From Chondrus crispus (Eukaryota; Rhodophyta; Florideophyceae; Gigartinales; Gigartinaceae), in contig NW_005178858.1 of assembly GCF_000350225.1 (NCBI RefSeq), positions 62,001-126,000 of the forward strand: DNA of 64,000 nt, read 5' to 3'. Shown here one piece after another: positions 43,481 through 54,400 of this stretch. Position 1 is the stretch's first letter. Every line of letters begins with the position of its first letter. A program made the translations under genes and the position numbers. Below the pieces are notes generated by a model that did no database searches, was not told the origin of the DNA, and saw only the letters and a list, made by a program, of their open reading frames with translations.

Positions 43481-44458
43481 CTTAGCGGAATATGCAACAG
43501 CGCCTCTTCGTTCTTTTCTCTGTTGTAAATAGTTTAGCCGTTAGCATTCTGCCATGCCAGTCCCTTAGCGGGCGGAGGAGGAATGGGGAGTCTGCCATGT
43601 TTTCGTTTCGTTCCAATACACAGACAACATGGACAACGGGGGCCACGCCCACATTAAAGACAGTTACGTTGACGGTGATTACAACCTACAATTGTGATGT
43701 TCAATGACAAACAGAAGTTCGGTGAGTGTTACATGGACGTCGGGTAATGAATAAATGGCAGGAACGAGGGCGAAATGTCTATCCGAGGCCTTTCAACCGA
43801 GAAGAGATGATGGTATGTAGCAGAAAGCCGTTGTTGCATTACGGAAATTGAGTCTATTGCGCTAGCGCCCTGGTAAGGGCGGTGGGGGAACGGATACAAA
43901 CAACCTCAAGTGACGAGGTCACTCATTGCTGGTCCGTGCCGTTGAAAAGGTTTGAATTATGATTATTTCTGCCAACGGTCCTTTCGACCGTTATACCGTC
44001 CCGAAAACTTGAACCGACCAGACATATCCTCAACTTTAGTGTAATCATACTTGGCCAATCGCAATGAGACCTCGCTAGTCTTCGAAAATGAGTTGGTCTA
44101 AGGCCCTCGCGAAGCCAGATTGGGAATCGGACCATACGCAATTTTCCGCACATTTCATTTGCACCCAAATTGTGACTCTTCTCTCGCAAAGTGCGGGTTA
44201 AGGGTCATTAGAACCGATTCGAAACACTGTAAAGCCTGTAGCACAGGAAACATGCAGCCTGCCGACGTCGCACCAGAGTTCCTCAACACAGCTGTCCCCA
44301 CTTCGCATCAAACCCCTCCTCCGCCTCCGCTGCACACCATTAACACACTGCATCACCCACACTACTAGTTGAGCCATTCCAAAAAACTCCGCCAGAGTAG
44401 GCGATAAACAATTAAAATAAAGGGACGTTTCGTTGCGGTAGAGGCAGTTGCGTATATT
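43481..44458. other. No supported gene
   Basis: Only short frames without motifs. 44280-44370 is C-rich on the plus strand. Confidence 0.4.
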
Positions 44459-45301
44459 TCAAAGGAGTATTGCACAGAAGTAAAGAACTGCCACAGGTGC
44501 TTGTTGTAGGCCAAGTTTGCGCTTGTAGTCCAGAAGTGTCCAAAACTGCTTTACCTCCTTAAACATCCATTCGACCGTTACTGTGCTATTTCCCATGGCT
44601 GTATTAAATGCTCTAGCATCCGCGCTGAGGGGCGCTCCTTGAAAGGGTACCCCCATATATGGCCGCCAGTTGTACCCACTGTCGCCGTAGATGCAGTACT
44701 GCATCTGATTTGCCATCAAACAATTCCTTACCTGCGTATCGAGCTCAGAAGCGTAGACTGTCCAGTCATGGAGGCGTCCCTCTACGGGCCCACAGCAGTG
44801 TAGGAACATCCCGTCGGGGGTGGTTACGGCCTGGAACTTGAGAGAATGGGCACGCATGTGTCCTTTGTAGACAACATTCCGCAAAACCCGTCGTCTGTCG
44901 GTCTGGCAATCTTCAATACTGCCCTATCTATGAAACCAATGCAATTGCCGAGGCAACCTGACTTTGCTGCTACACCGCTTGAGAAAATATCTGCTTTCCT
45001 TTGTATATACTGGGAGGATAGGCTACTGGCTAGAAAGAAAGATTCTGGCTTCCAGAAAAGCTTGGAAGCCCTCCCAGAATATTTCTGAAAGTTGCGGCGC
45101 GTGCTTGCCAAACTGAAGCTCTAGCTCCCGCCAGCGGCAGGGCCCTGCCATACGTCTTAATATGACGCACGTGCCCAAAGGAGCAATCGGAGAGTACCGA
45201 TTGCGACTAGTGTGACTCTTTGCGGTAGGCCAGGCTAAAGCGTTAACCACATTCCCGATATCTTTTTTAAGCAAAACGAAAATAAATGACGAATTCTGCA
45301 T
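44459..45301 (-). pseudogene. PIF/Harbinger (HARBI-like) transposase remnant
   Basis: Minus-strand frames give LGTCVILRRMAGPCRWRELELQFG, LSEIFWEGFQAFLEARIFL, GNCIGFIDRAVLKIARP, VYKGHMRAHSLKFQAVTTPDGMFL, GPVEGRLHDWTVY, QYCIYGDSGYNWRPYMGVPF and STVTVEWMFKEVKQFWTLLDYKRKLGL. This is a nearly complete HARBI-like transposase. FIDR and YGDSGY hold the first two catalytic Asp residues, and VEWMFKEVK holds the Glu. Frameshifts between the three blocks break it. It is related to 6383-7330 and 19455-20500 but clearly more diverged from them than they are from each other. No Myb-like partner is seen next to it. Confidence 0.75.
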
Positions 45302-46215
45302 CAGTTAGAATGTTAATGTTAAAGGCGTACTGGGAGAGATGATCAGTTCTTGTTCTGTGTACGTGTCGGTTAAATTCTTAAAGGCATTGGAGGTATGCCA
45401 CAAGGGACATACAGAGCAGCTCTGAAGGCGCGTTATGGTGCTGTGAACGTCACGGTGCTAGAGCAAGAAATATGTGCCTCCAATCCGTCTCCTGTCGCTT
45501 TCTGATTGCCTTCGTATGTCGCCGCTGCGATCCACGCCGTTGCACGGTGGTAGATCTTCTTTGGCTTCGTGACGGTGACGGGCAGCGCCAGACGACCTAT
45601 TAATCATATCCTGCGGACACACACGACTGTGGCGTAGGCCCTTTTCTGGATCAAAACTCCAAAACATTCCGTAATGTATCAATCTGTTCTTCATACAGTA
45701 TCTTTGCATAATGCTCTCAGAATTCTAGCAGGGGTAATACACTTATTGTGAGCATCCCAAGGTCCCGTCTCTCTTTCATTTCTACTTACTCACTTCAGAC
45801 ATCAAGGCTTCATAGAACTCCCATGCCACTCCGCGTCATTAACTACCACTTGACACCCGCCTCCAGAGGCGAGCCTCAACTCTCGTGAATCAGAACGCGA
45901 GTCGTATGGAAGTTAGGTCAAGGCACGAAAGAACTACCCGTAATGAGTTCCACGCCACGTCAAGTAGTTCCATGCACCCGACTTGGACAAGCCTCCAAGC
46001 ATGTTGTAAGCAGTTCAAGAGTGTTGTGGTACCAGGGTTTTCACCACGCTCCATCACAGCCTCACACGTGCTGGTAAGCTCACCAAAGTCGTGATTTCTC
46101 GGAAAAGTGCCATTGCTGACTCTACATCGGTAGCCATGGGACTTTGGACTGGCTCACTTCATCGTTCGCAATCCCGCGCCTATATAAATAGTCATAATCA
46201 GTTGCCTTCCTTTTA
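45302..46215. other. No supported gene
   Basis: Short frames only, and no repeat recognised. Confidence 0.4.
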
Positions 46216-46560
46216 CAGTGGGAGTTGCTCATTAGTGCGCATCCGTGCCTTAAGCAAAAGAAGTGCAGTACTCCCGATGTCCAATAATATGGAAGCCATT
46301 TATATATATGCTATCAAACAGCAAAGAACGCATGAATCATAGTTTGCATCCTCCTCTTCTTGTTCTGCTCGCTGAATGCATCCATAAGGGCACGCTTTGC
46401 TTTGCGCAATCCGTCCGCGGAAACTAAAACCCCAGTCCGCTGTGGAAGATCCTCAACCTCCTTAAATGCCTTTGCGCACCAGAAGGAAGGGGTATTTCTT
46501 GAACTCTGTCCTCGGCGGTACGTCTATGTTCTAGCTTTCCTGCGCTTGAAGGGACCTCTA
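46216..46560 (-). pseudogene. Pogo/Tigger transposon left end and transposase tail
   Basis: The left terminus after a TA (46214-46215) starts CAGTGGGAGTTGCTCATTAG. It resembles the right terminus of the pogo element at 61130-63213 (CAGTAGGTACCGCTCAATAG when read inwards). Inside, a minus-strand frame reads FKEVEDLPQRTGVLVSADGL then RKAKRALMDAFSEQNKKRRMQTMIHAFFAV and stops at about 46312. It aligns by eye with the tail of that element's transposase (LFEGVESLAERVGV, LRRAKRAFFEAYREQTRKR). The end QTMIHAFF is a textbook PIP-box pattern. The rest of the gene and the right terminus were not found, so the copy is truncated. Confidence 0.65.
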
Positions 46561-47281
46561 ACTGTAAAATGAAAACTTCTTTCGTCCTTTCTAGTGTCTT
46601 TTGAACAGTTACTCCTCATATGAAGACAAAAAGTTATCTTATTTTTTCTAGAAGACCAAAATCGCGATTTCATTTCTGTTTTTGAACCCAGAAGGCCATC
46701 ACCACGGGTAAAGTATTTGCTTGTCGATTCCAGTGTGAAACAACTCGTTGATGCACATAAAGGTGTTCAAAGGAAAAGTCAGCTCACAGTAAGCATTTTT
46801 CTTAAAGCCAATTTTATACCAGTAGCATAGAAACCTTGTATTGAGAGCTTTCTATTCAGTTCTGTCTTCAGAAAAAAGTTAAAACCAGTTAATCTACCAA
46901 AGAGAAATTGAAACCGTGCCCATCAAAGTTGAAAGGAAATAAAATTCGCAGATTTGTATGTTATGATAACGCTTGGTCGGATTGACACTTGAACATCATT
47001 ATTAACCAGGGAGTACAGTATCCGCCGGAGAATCTGACACGTGTAATACTCGTGTTCCGGCTTATCCCCTCGACTGTACTGAATTTTCCCTTAGACAGGG
47101 GCGAAAACAGGTGAGGTCTGGCCCATCGCAGAGGACCACGGCGCATAATTATCATAAGCTACATATCAGTTGTCAAAAACTCGTTCAATTCATCTGTACC
47201 GCCTTTCCTGTTGCCATCTATTTATAAGCAATGCAGAATCGCGTTCTACGGTTCTTTCTACCCTGGCACACACTTAGACAT
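46561..47281. other. No supported gene, AT-rich
   Basis: AT-rich stretch with short frames. It may be eroded pogo sequence from the element at 46216, but no further transposase motif is readable. Confidence 0.4.
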
Positions 47282-47641
47282 TTAAGCACTTTTCTTGTCC
47301 GTTATGACGGTATGAAAATCAAGGAAGCGGTTCCGTCCCTCCTGGACGCAAGGAAAAAGACCGCATGTAGAGCAACGGAAGGCTGACTTCTGGCGAGCTT
47401 TGTGCCCATCAGGGTTCAACTTCCACCGCAAGCGACAGAAATAGCAGTCACGGCGGTCCCTATTTGCGACGCGTACTGGATAATAGAGCTCGACTGGATT
47501 TAGTTCTAAACGGCAGAGAGCGTCTGCATTTGTAACACAGCCTCCCCTTTCGGCAGAGTTAGGTACCCGTGGGACACTGGCCTCCTGCACTGCGGCATTT
47601 GCTTCCGACCTGCGATGAACTCTCCGTCTATTTTGTAGCAT
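47282..47641 (-). pseudogene. PiggyBac transposase C-terminal Cys-rich domain
   Basis: The frame encodes LYYPVRVANRDRRDCYFCRLRW, SAFRCSTCGLFPCVQEGRNRFLDFH and stops after DKKSA. The C-x2-C...C-x2-C...C...H spacing fits the Cys-rich zinc-binding tail of piggyBac transposases, which binds the terminal repeats. It lies on the same strand as, and downstream of, the piggyBac body at 59181-60769 once the inserted block between 47680 and 59147 is ignored. It is probably the missing tail of that gene. Confidence 0.6.
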
Positions 47642-47679
47642 ATCCCCCTCCCGGATTTAGATTTAGAGTAGATTTAAAA

Positions 47680-48081
47680 CTGTAGAGCCCGAGCTCTACA
47701 GTACCTCAGTACGCGCGCGCACGTGTACCCCACGTGTAAGGGGGCGCGCGCACACACGTGTACGACACGTGTGCTGCCAGCCCCGGCGGCTGACAGCGCC
47801 ACAGTGCAGGCCGACCTGCACTACTGTAATGTTAGGATTGGTTACTCTGTATATTAAATATGAGCGGACCGGCGGCGGTGGAGGAGAACATGCACGGACT
47901 TGTCAAGGATCCCCCACCTTGGTCCGCCCGCTTACTTTTAGGTACTTCCGTTAGTTACTTTTGAGTAGCACCGCGCGCGGGTTGAGGAAGCGCCCAGCAC
48001 GCCCACGAGCCGGCTCCGCCTCCGCCCGTCGGTACTGGATCGTCACCCAGTACCGCTCCGGGGCGTCGAGGCGTAGAACCG
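47680..48081 (+). repeat. GC-rich LTR-like block, left part
   Basis: Very GC-rich sequence starting about TGTAGAGCCCGAGCTCTACA, with CACGTG at 47720, 47731, 47755 and 47766 (first bases). It is interrupted by the Ty3 element at 48082 and resumes at 58983. It resembles LTR sequence of the same group, perhaps a solo LTR. No target duplication was found, so its limits are approximate. Confidence 0.45.
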
Positions 48082-48700
48082 TGTGGGATAACTCCTCTCC
48101 GCCCTGGGTTGGGTGAGAGGCGGAGGCTTTAGCGAGGGAGCACGCGGCGCGGACGCGACGCGCCAATTGAACCGATCGGACGAGCTCGCGAAAAGGGAGT
48201 GGCTCACTGGCCGGTTACGCGCAGTCGCCCCGTGGTGCGTAAACGGGAGCGACCGGTAACGGGTTAGAAGCCAGCGCGCGCGGCGGACAACCAAAACGGA
48301 CGTACGTAGGCGCAAAAGGGACGGGGGCGAGCTTGCCCCCGTTTACTGGTGGGGACGGGTGCCAGGTCTTAACCCCGCAGGGGGACGCCTCGGACACCTG
48401 TCCCAGTACAGTAGTACAGTACCTGCCGCCTAGTGCGTGCCGGGTACTGTACACAATTAAAAAACTAGCGCCATAATTGCTACTACCGCACGGCCGCTGC
48501 TACTACACGTGTGCACCACTGTACACGCGTGTTGCTTACAGACTACCGCACGGACGACACGTGTGCTACGTACACGTACGCCAGATTACGACCGCTCGGC
48601 ATGCGCGCGCGCTCGCTACACGTGGGCACAGCCGCCCACGTGTATACCGTATACGGCCGTCCGATGACCTCCGCGCGCTCGCGCCGGTCATTATACTACA
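48082..48700 (-). repeat. 3' LTR of the 10.9 kb element
   Basis: It starts TGTGGGATAACTCC and ends TTATACTACA. Four CACGTG sites lie at 48506-48511, 48558-48563, 48619-48624 and 48637-48642. It lies just upstream of the antisense gene on the plus strand. Confidence 0.96.
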
Positions 48701-48713
48701 GACCTCCCCCCTT
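48701..48713 (-). other. Polypurine tract
   Basis: On the minus strand AAGGGGGGAGGTC abuts the 3' LTR, the expected plus-strand priming site. Confidence 0.75.
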
Positions 48714-48791
48714 AGCTTTCGCTACGTCCCCGTAGCGACCCTCTACTCGAGCGCGCGGGTCCGTTCCGGACGTTTCCTTCTATCGCGCACG

Positions 48792-51284
48792 ATGCGGGAA
48801 CAGAAGCCCCTCCGCGTGGACGATCATGCCCCCTGGCTCGTCAGCGAGCTGGCGGTATATAACGCCGCGAGTTCGACCGATTCGGAGAGCGCGTCTTCCG
48901 ATTCTCCCCACGCGATCCACACTGACCCCCCAACTCTTCCCCAGCACTCCCCTGCGAACTCCGAAACCTCCTCCGACAGCGACGACGACATTCCCCTACA
49001 GCAGCTCTTCAACCAACCGATGGACGGTCATCGCGACACGCCGGCTGTGCGCGCGTACAGGCAGCCGTTGAGCCCGCCTCGGGCTCCGGCAGCGACGCCG
49101 GTCGGTCCCACCTTCCAACCGCGGCGACGCCTTCGCGACGGCCTGCACCCGCCCCCTGGAGTGGCGGTGCCCGCGCAAACGCCAATTGATTCGCCCGTAC
49201 CGGTCGCTCCGCCACCGCCGGGCGCCCAAGCAACACAGTCCCCGCCGCTGCCCCTCGTGGGCGTGGCTCCAAGAATGGTCGAGGCGGACCCGGAGCTCCC
49301 CGTGGAGCTGCCGCCGCCTCCCATGTCGCCGCTGCCCGCTGCGGGTACGGCGCTCACAAGGGCCGCTTCCGAGGCGCCGTACGCGGCGCCGGCGCCGTCG
49401 AGTAGCGTAGCGCTTGCGCCGGCCGGACGGGGAGCGACAACGTCGCTGGGGCGGGTATTCACCGCCCCGAGTACCCCGGGCTGGCTGCGCAGCGGCGTTG
49501 GTTCCGTACGGTCGCTGTGGCCCGGGTCCTCGATGGACCACCGCCGCCGGCGCGCACGCCGACGCGCTGCGGGCCGCAAGCCTCCGCTTACGGTCGAGGA
49601 GTACGTTCAGCGGAACTTGCTGGACGCGGCGAGGTTCGCGGCCATTCCGATGGTGCGCGCGATCAAGACTCCGTCCGGACGCGGTGCCGTGGCGCAAGAG
49701 AACCGCGCCGGCGCGTGGAAGGCGCGGTGGCGTCACGCTCCGTGTCGGACGCCGGCCGCGGCGGGCAGTGACTTGCTCTACGTCCGCTGCGAGGGCGAGG
49801 AAAAGTACCACATCTCGCTGCTGAACCTCTTTGGTCGGTATCGCCGCTACGAGGGCCTCGCGCCCGACGTCCGCTTGGTGGCCTTTCCGCGGCCTTTCGA
49901 CAGCTGGTACAGCGTTGCGAACCGAGCGCGGTGGGGTGAGGACGCAGCGCGCGAGAGTCGGCTGCGCTGGCGCCGGGTGGACGATTTCTTCCACATGTGG
50001 CACAGCACCGAGTTTTTCTCGGTGCCCAGCGCCGCGCGGCGTGGCCTGTACCCCGCGCTCCCGCCGAACTGGTCGGCGCTCGAGGCGCCGGAGTACCTGT
50101 GCGTACCGACGCCGAGCGTCATGGCGTACGTGGCGGCGCATTGGTTGCCGCTCGGCCGATCGGAATCCGCGGAAACGGAGCGAACGCGCGTCTTGGTGCA
50201 CGCGATCATGCTTTCCGAATGGGCTGTCTTGGCCTTCCTGTGCTTCTTGCACGCCGCTCGCGAGGGACTGCCGTTCTTCACGAAGTGTCCCGACCCGCGG
50301 CTGATCGCGCGGCGCGAGGAACCGTTCGGTGAGCGCGGCCTGCTCTTCCGCCTCTCGGCGGGGCTCATCGATTTAATCCGCTCGGTCGGTATCGCGGAGA
50401 TCCTCGAGGGTACGGCGTTTGACGCGGCGCACGCGACGCAGCTGTTGTCGTTCACCGAGGGTATGGATTGGAGCGGCCGGCCGGACTTCGCGTGGTTCAG
50501 CTGGAACCAGCGGTGTACCCTACCGATGCCCGCCGGAGCCGAGGCAGAGACCGGTGCCGATGGTGGCAGCGCGGCCCCCGGTCCAGCGGACGCGACCGTC
50601 GCGGTCGACGTGGACGGCGCAGTCGACACGGTCGACGCGGGTGACACGGGCGGCTTGCTTGCCGATGCCGATATCGCGCCGCCGCGCGATGCGGGAACCG
50701 GTGCGGTGAGGAGCGTCGTCGAGACCGCGGTACCGGCCCGCGGCGGGTCCGCTCGCGTGGCCTCGATCCAGAGCGACTCGCCGAAGGGGTTAAGAGAACC
50801 CCCCGGTGTCGTGGGAATTTCGGCCCCCACCTCAAGCCCCCCACACATCAGCGTGGTGACCGGTACCGAAGGCGATCATCGTCCCGTTCCGATGCCGCCT
50901 CCTCCAGTTCCACAACCGTCCGGCCGGTCTTCCCCGGAGCGCCTCCGTGAGGAGGCCGCGTTCACTGCCCTGCAGTACGCTTGCTCCTTCGAGGGGGCAA
51001 CAGTTCCTTCGTCGGTTGAGCAGGCGCTGCTGCAGGCGCGCGAGTGGATGCACCAAGCCAAGCAGCTGGAGACGACCGTCGCGGCGCTCCGAGAGGCCTC
51101 CACCGCGGCGGAGCGTGAGCGCGTCGAGCATCACGAGAAGCTCCGCGGCGTGCAGGACATCCTCGCGGTCGTCAGCCAACGTCTCGCGGCGCCGCCGATG
51201 CCTGCCGCTACGGTCGGGGCCTCGCGCCCCGCGCCCGAAGATGCCGCGGCGGCTCCGCCGGCTAAGCGCACGCGTCGTTCTTGA
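48792..51284 (+). CDS. Antisense accessory protein of the 10.9 kb element, 830 aa
   Basis: This open frame is opposite in sense to gag-pol and converges on pol, leaving a gap of about 177 bp. I choose ATG 48792 (MREQKPLRV), 92 bp past the LTR; the frame stays open upstream into the LTR, which need not be translated. The first 250 residues are Pro/Ala/Ser-rich and probably disordered. A basic patch (HRRRRARRRAAGRK) follows, then a folded-looking region of about 330 residues, a second disordered stretch, and a C-terminal coiled coil (SVEQALLQAREWMHQAKQ, ETTVAALREASTAAERERVE). It ends PPAKRTRRS, a likely nuclear localisation signal. Three blocks match the antisense gene of the 15.1 kb element: VRCEGEEKYHISLLNLFG (49777-49837), LSEWAV (50212), and EGMDW with DFAWF (50458-50505). 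Function is unknown. Nuclear targeting and a coiled coil suggest a role with chromatin or the integration complex, but that is inference. Confidence 0.75.
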   Translation: MREQKPLRVDDHAPWLVSELAVYNAASSTDSESASSDSPHAIHTDPPTLPQHSPANSETSSDSDDDIPLQQLFNQPMDGHRDTPAVRAYRQPLSPPRAPAATPVGPTFQPRRRLRDGLHPPPGVAVPAQTPIDSPVPVAPPPPGAQATQSPPLPLVGVAPRMVEADPELPVELPPPPMSPLPAAGTALTRAASEAPYAAPAPSSSVALAPAGRGATTSLGRVFTAPSTPGWLRSGVGSVRSLWPGSSMDHRRRRARRRAAGRKPPLTVEEYVQRNLLDAARFAAIPMVRAIKTPSGRGAVAQENRAGAWKARWRHAPCRTPAAAGSDLLYVRCEGEEKYHISLLNLFGRYRRYEGLAPDVRLVAFPRPFDSWYSVANRARWGEDAARESRLRWRRVDDFFHMWHSTEFFSVPSAARRGLYPALPPNWSALEAPEYLCVPTPSVMAYVAAHWLPLGRSESAETERTRVLVHAIMLSEWAVLAFLCFLHAAREGLPFFTKCPDPRLIARREEPFGERGLLFRLSAGLIDLIRSVGIAEILEGTAFDAAHATQLLSFTEGMDWSGRPDFAWFSWNQRCTLPMPAGAEAETGADGGSAAPGPADATVAVDVDGAVDTVDAGDTGGLLADADIAPPRDAGTGAVRSVVETAVPARGGSARVASIQSDSPKGLREPPGVVGISAPTSSPPHISVVTGTEGDHRPVPMPPPPVPQPSGRSSPERLREEAAFTALQYACSFEGATVPSSVEQALLQAREWMHQAKQLETTVAALREASTAAERERVEHHEKLRGVQDILAVVSQRLAAPPMPAATVGASRPAPEDAAAAPPAKRTRRS

Positions 51285-51460
51285 GCCCCGACCCGTTGGT
51301 CGCCCCCTTTCGCGTAGCCCATTAGGGGCTTCGCCCACAGTAAACAGAGCCGACTAGCGGTGTTCCTTGCCTTCTCCTTTTGGCACGTGCGGGCGGTAGT
51401 GCACGACGCGCGCGAGCGAGGTCGTCCTGGCGGTTCGGCCATGCGAGGCCAGAAGAAGCG

Positions 51461-54400
51461 CTACGCGAGCGCGCTTGTCCGTCCTTGGCGCGTACGCCAA
51501 TATCGGTCGATGAAAGGTTGCGGGAGCCCCTCGGAGGGCTCGTAGGTATCGTCGGAGGCGGCGTACCCGTACCAGCGAACCTTGTACTCGGTGCCGCCGC
51601 GGGTCTTACGGTGTCCGACGATGCGGTCAACGACGTATTCCGCGCGGGGCGTTGTAGTTTGCGCGTCCGATGCGGATGGAATGGCCGAGGCGACAGGGTC
51701 CCCCGGCCCGCGTGGCATTTTTGTGACGCGGTCGATGCTCACGCGGTTCTCCACACCGTCCTGCTCGATGAGGACCGTGGTGTCCGTAGCGGAGCGCACG
51801 CGAAACGGCCCCTCTGTCTTTGGTAGAAGTTTGACAGAGAGCTCGTCCGTTCCGGTCGTACCTTGCGCACGCGTGCGTCGCTCGACGCTTGTCAACGGGC
51901 GGGGCGGGCGATCAACGTAGACAAAATCGCCCGCCACAACGACCGGACGGAAGCGGACCTTCTTGTCAAAATCGTCCTTGTACCGCTTTTGCGATGCGGA
52001 TAATTTCGTCCGAGCGCGGTCGAGAGCGTCGCGAAGCTTGCGCAGCGTGGCGCGCTTGTACTGCACCGGGGTCCGCGCGTCCTCTCGATGGGTCCCCGCG
52101 TCCTGCGGCACGGTACCGGGGAGAATCAAACCGGACGGTGGCCGCGTTAACACCAGGTCGAACGGAGTCGTCTCCGTCGACCGGTGGACCTGCGTATTGT
52201 ACGCGAAGGTCAGCGGCTGCACGTAGTCGTCCCAATCGCGCTGGTGCTCCTCCACGTAGTGCCGGAGGCGTTGCACCAGCGTGCGATTGAACCGTTCGGT
52301 CTGCCCATTCGACTGGGGGTGGTAGGCTGTCGTGAGATAATGCCGCACCCCCAGGAGGGCGCATACCGCGTCGAAGAATTTCGCAGCGAACTGGGGGCCA
52401 TTGTCGGTTAGTACGTAGCGCGGCGCTCCGTAAACGTAGACCCAGTTGTCTAAAAACGCGTTTGCGACGACCGAAGCGGTTGTGGTCCGGAGCGGGATAC
52501 TGCGCGTTAGCTTGGAGAACCGGTCGGTAATTACCAACACGTGTTGGTTTCCGTGCGCGGTCTTGGGCAGGGGCCCCAGGAGGTCCATCGCGACAAACTC
52601 CAAGGGGCCCGCCGCTGGGAACAGCTTGAGATCCTTTTGGTTCTTGACAAGCGTCCCGCGGGTCGCAGCACACGAGGTGCAATTCCGTACGGTCGAAAAC
52701 GCGTCGCTGGCCATGTGTGGCCAGTAGTACTCCCTGCGAAGGGTGTAGTACATACGCGTCGCTCCCGGGTGACCTGCCAACCTCGGATGGCGTGCCAGGT
52801 ACAGTACCCGGGGGCGCAACCGAGTCGGTACCACGCGCTGCAGGGTCCCGTCCAGCGGGGACGTCCTCACGAGAAATCCGTAGCGGTCGATGTCGAACTT
52901 CGAGTTCGGCGTCCCGACGGTTTCCGCGGCGAAGCGACAGAAGGCGTCCTCAGCTTGTTCGCGTAAAAATTCCTCAACCGAGATGGACGCAGCGTCGCGT
53001 TCCTCGGGAGTTATCGCGAGCGTGTGACAACCGTCCGGGCGGTCTTGCGGCGGGTCCCAGTGCACATTGTCCAGGAGGGCCTCGCTGCCCTCTTCGTACT
53101 GGACCGCGAAGCACGGGACCTCATCATCGACCGGTTCGGTGTCTCCTCCATCGGTACGTAAGCGCGATTCGCCGTCCGCGAGTTGGTGCTTGACGCCTGG
53201 GCGGTACTGTACCTCGTAGTCGTACTCCGCCAAGCGCAGGCGCCAGCGAGCGAGCCGACCGGAACTGTCCGCTAAATTGAGGACCCAGCGTAGGGCCTCG
53301 TGATCTGTGCGAAGGTTGAACGCGCTTCCGTATAGGTACGGCCGTAGGGTGAGGATGCTCCACACTACGGCCAAGCATTCCTTTTCGGTAGTCGTATAAT
53401 TGCGCTCCGCGTCGGTCAACGCACGACTCCAATATCCGATCGGTCGAGTACCTCCATCGGGTTGCTCCTGTAGAAGGGCGCAACCCACTTGGTGTCCGCA
53501 CGCGTCGGTGTCCAGCGTATATTTCCGTCCGTAGCGGGGTAGCGCGAGGATTGGCGGCGACACGAGGCGCCGCTTCAATTCCTCAAACGCCGCGTATTCC
53601 GCATCGGTTAAGATCTCGAACTCGTAGGGCTGATTCTTGCCGGTCTTCTTATTCAGCGGCGTGGCGATCTTCGCGAATCCTTGCACAAACCGCCGGTACA
53701 CGTTGCACATCCCGAGAAAGGATCGCAGTTCCGTTTGGTTCGTAGGCGCGCGCGCGCGCTCGATCGCGATGACGTTGCGTCGCTCCACCTCCAACCGTCC
53801 CGGACGAATGACGTGCCCGAGATAGGTTACGGAGGTGTCGAAAAACGCGCACTTCGCCAATTTTAGCGACACGCCCGCGGTATGTAGAAGCCGTAGTACC
53901 TCGCGCACGTGTGCCATATGTTCCGTAACGGTTCGCGAGTAGACAATGACGTCATCGAGGTAGACCAACGCGGTCTCCCATTTCACGCGGGACAGGATGA
54001 TGTCGACCGCTCGTTGAAATGTCGCGGGCGCGTTTTTGAGACCGAACGGCATGCGTAGAAAACGGTAGAGGCCCGAATGCGACGCGAACGTCGTTTTATC
54101 GCGGTCCTCCTCGGCGATCTCCACCTGCCAATACCCGCTATTACAGTCTAGCGTGGTAAAGACAGTGGCATCGCCGAGAGAGTCGATACATTCGTCCATG
54201 CGCGGTAGTGGGTAGGAGTCGCGAACCGTAACGGCGTTTAGCTTGCGATAGTCCACGCAGAACCGCATGGTCCCGTCCTTTTTAGGGACGAAGACCACGG
54301 GGCTCGCCCACTCGGCCGATGTCGGTTCGATGACTCCCGCGTGCAGCATGCGGTCGATTTCCTTCTTCTCCTTCTCGCGCGCGATGGGTCCGGCTCGGTA

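Noticed and set aside
44690..44710. 18 bp palindrome AGATGCAGTACTGCATCT
   Set aside because: It is explained by conserved Harbinger codons (QMQYCIYG) and is short, so it is not counted with the hairpin set.
47951..48166. Minus-strand frame running from the GC-rich block into the LTR
   Set aside because: Part lies in the LTR and no motif is present. The frame stays open in the reconstructed block, but GC-rich DNA often has long open frames.
48996..50848. Long minus-strand frames (418 and 333 codons) opposite the antisense gene
   Set aside because: GC-rich shadow frames: Arg/Pro-rich, no motif, and fully overlapped by the plus-strand frame that has a homologue in the other Ty3 element.
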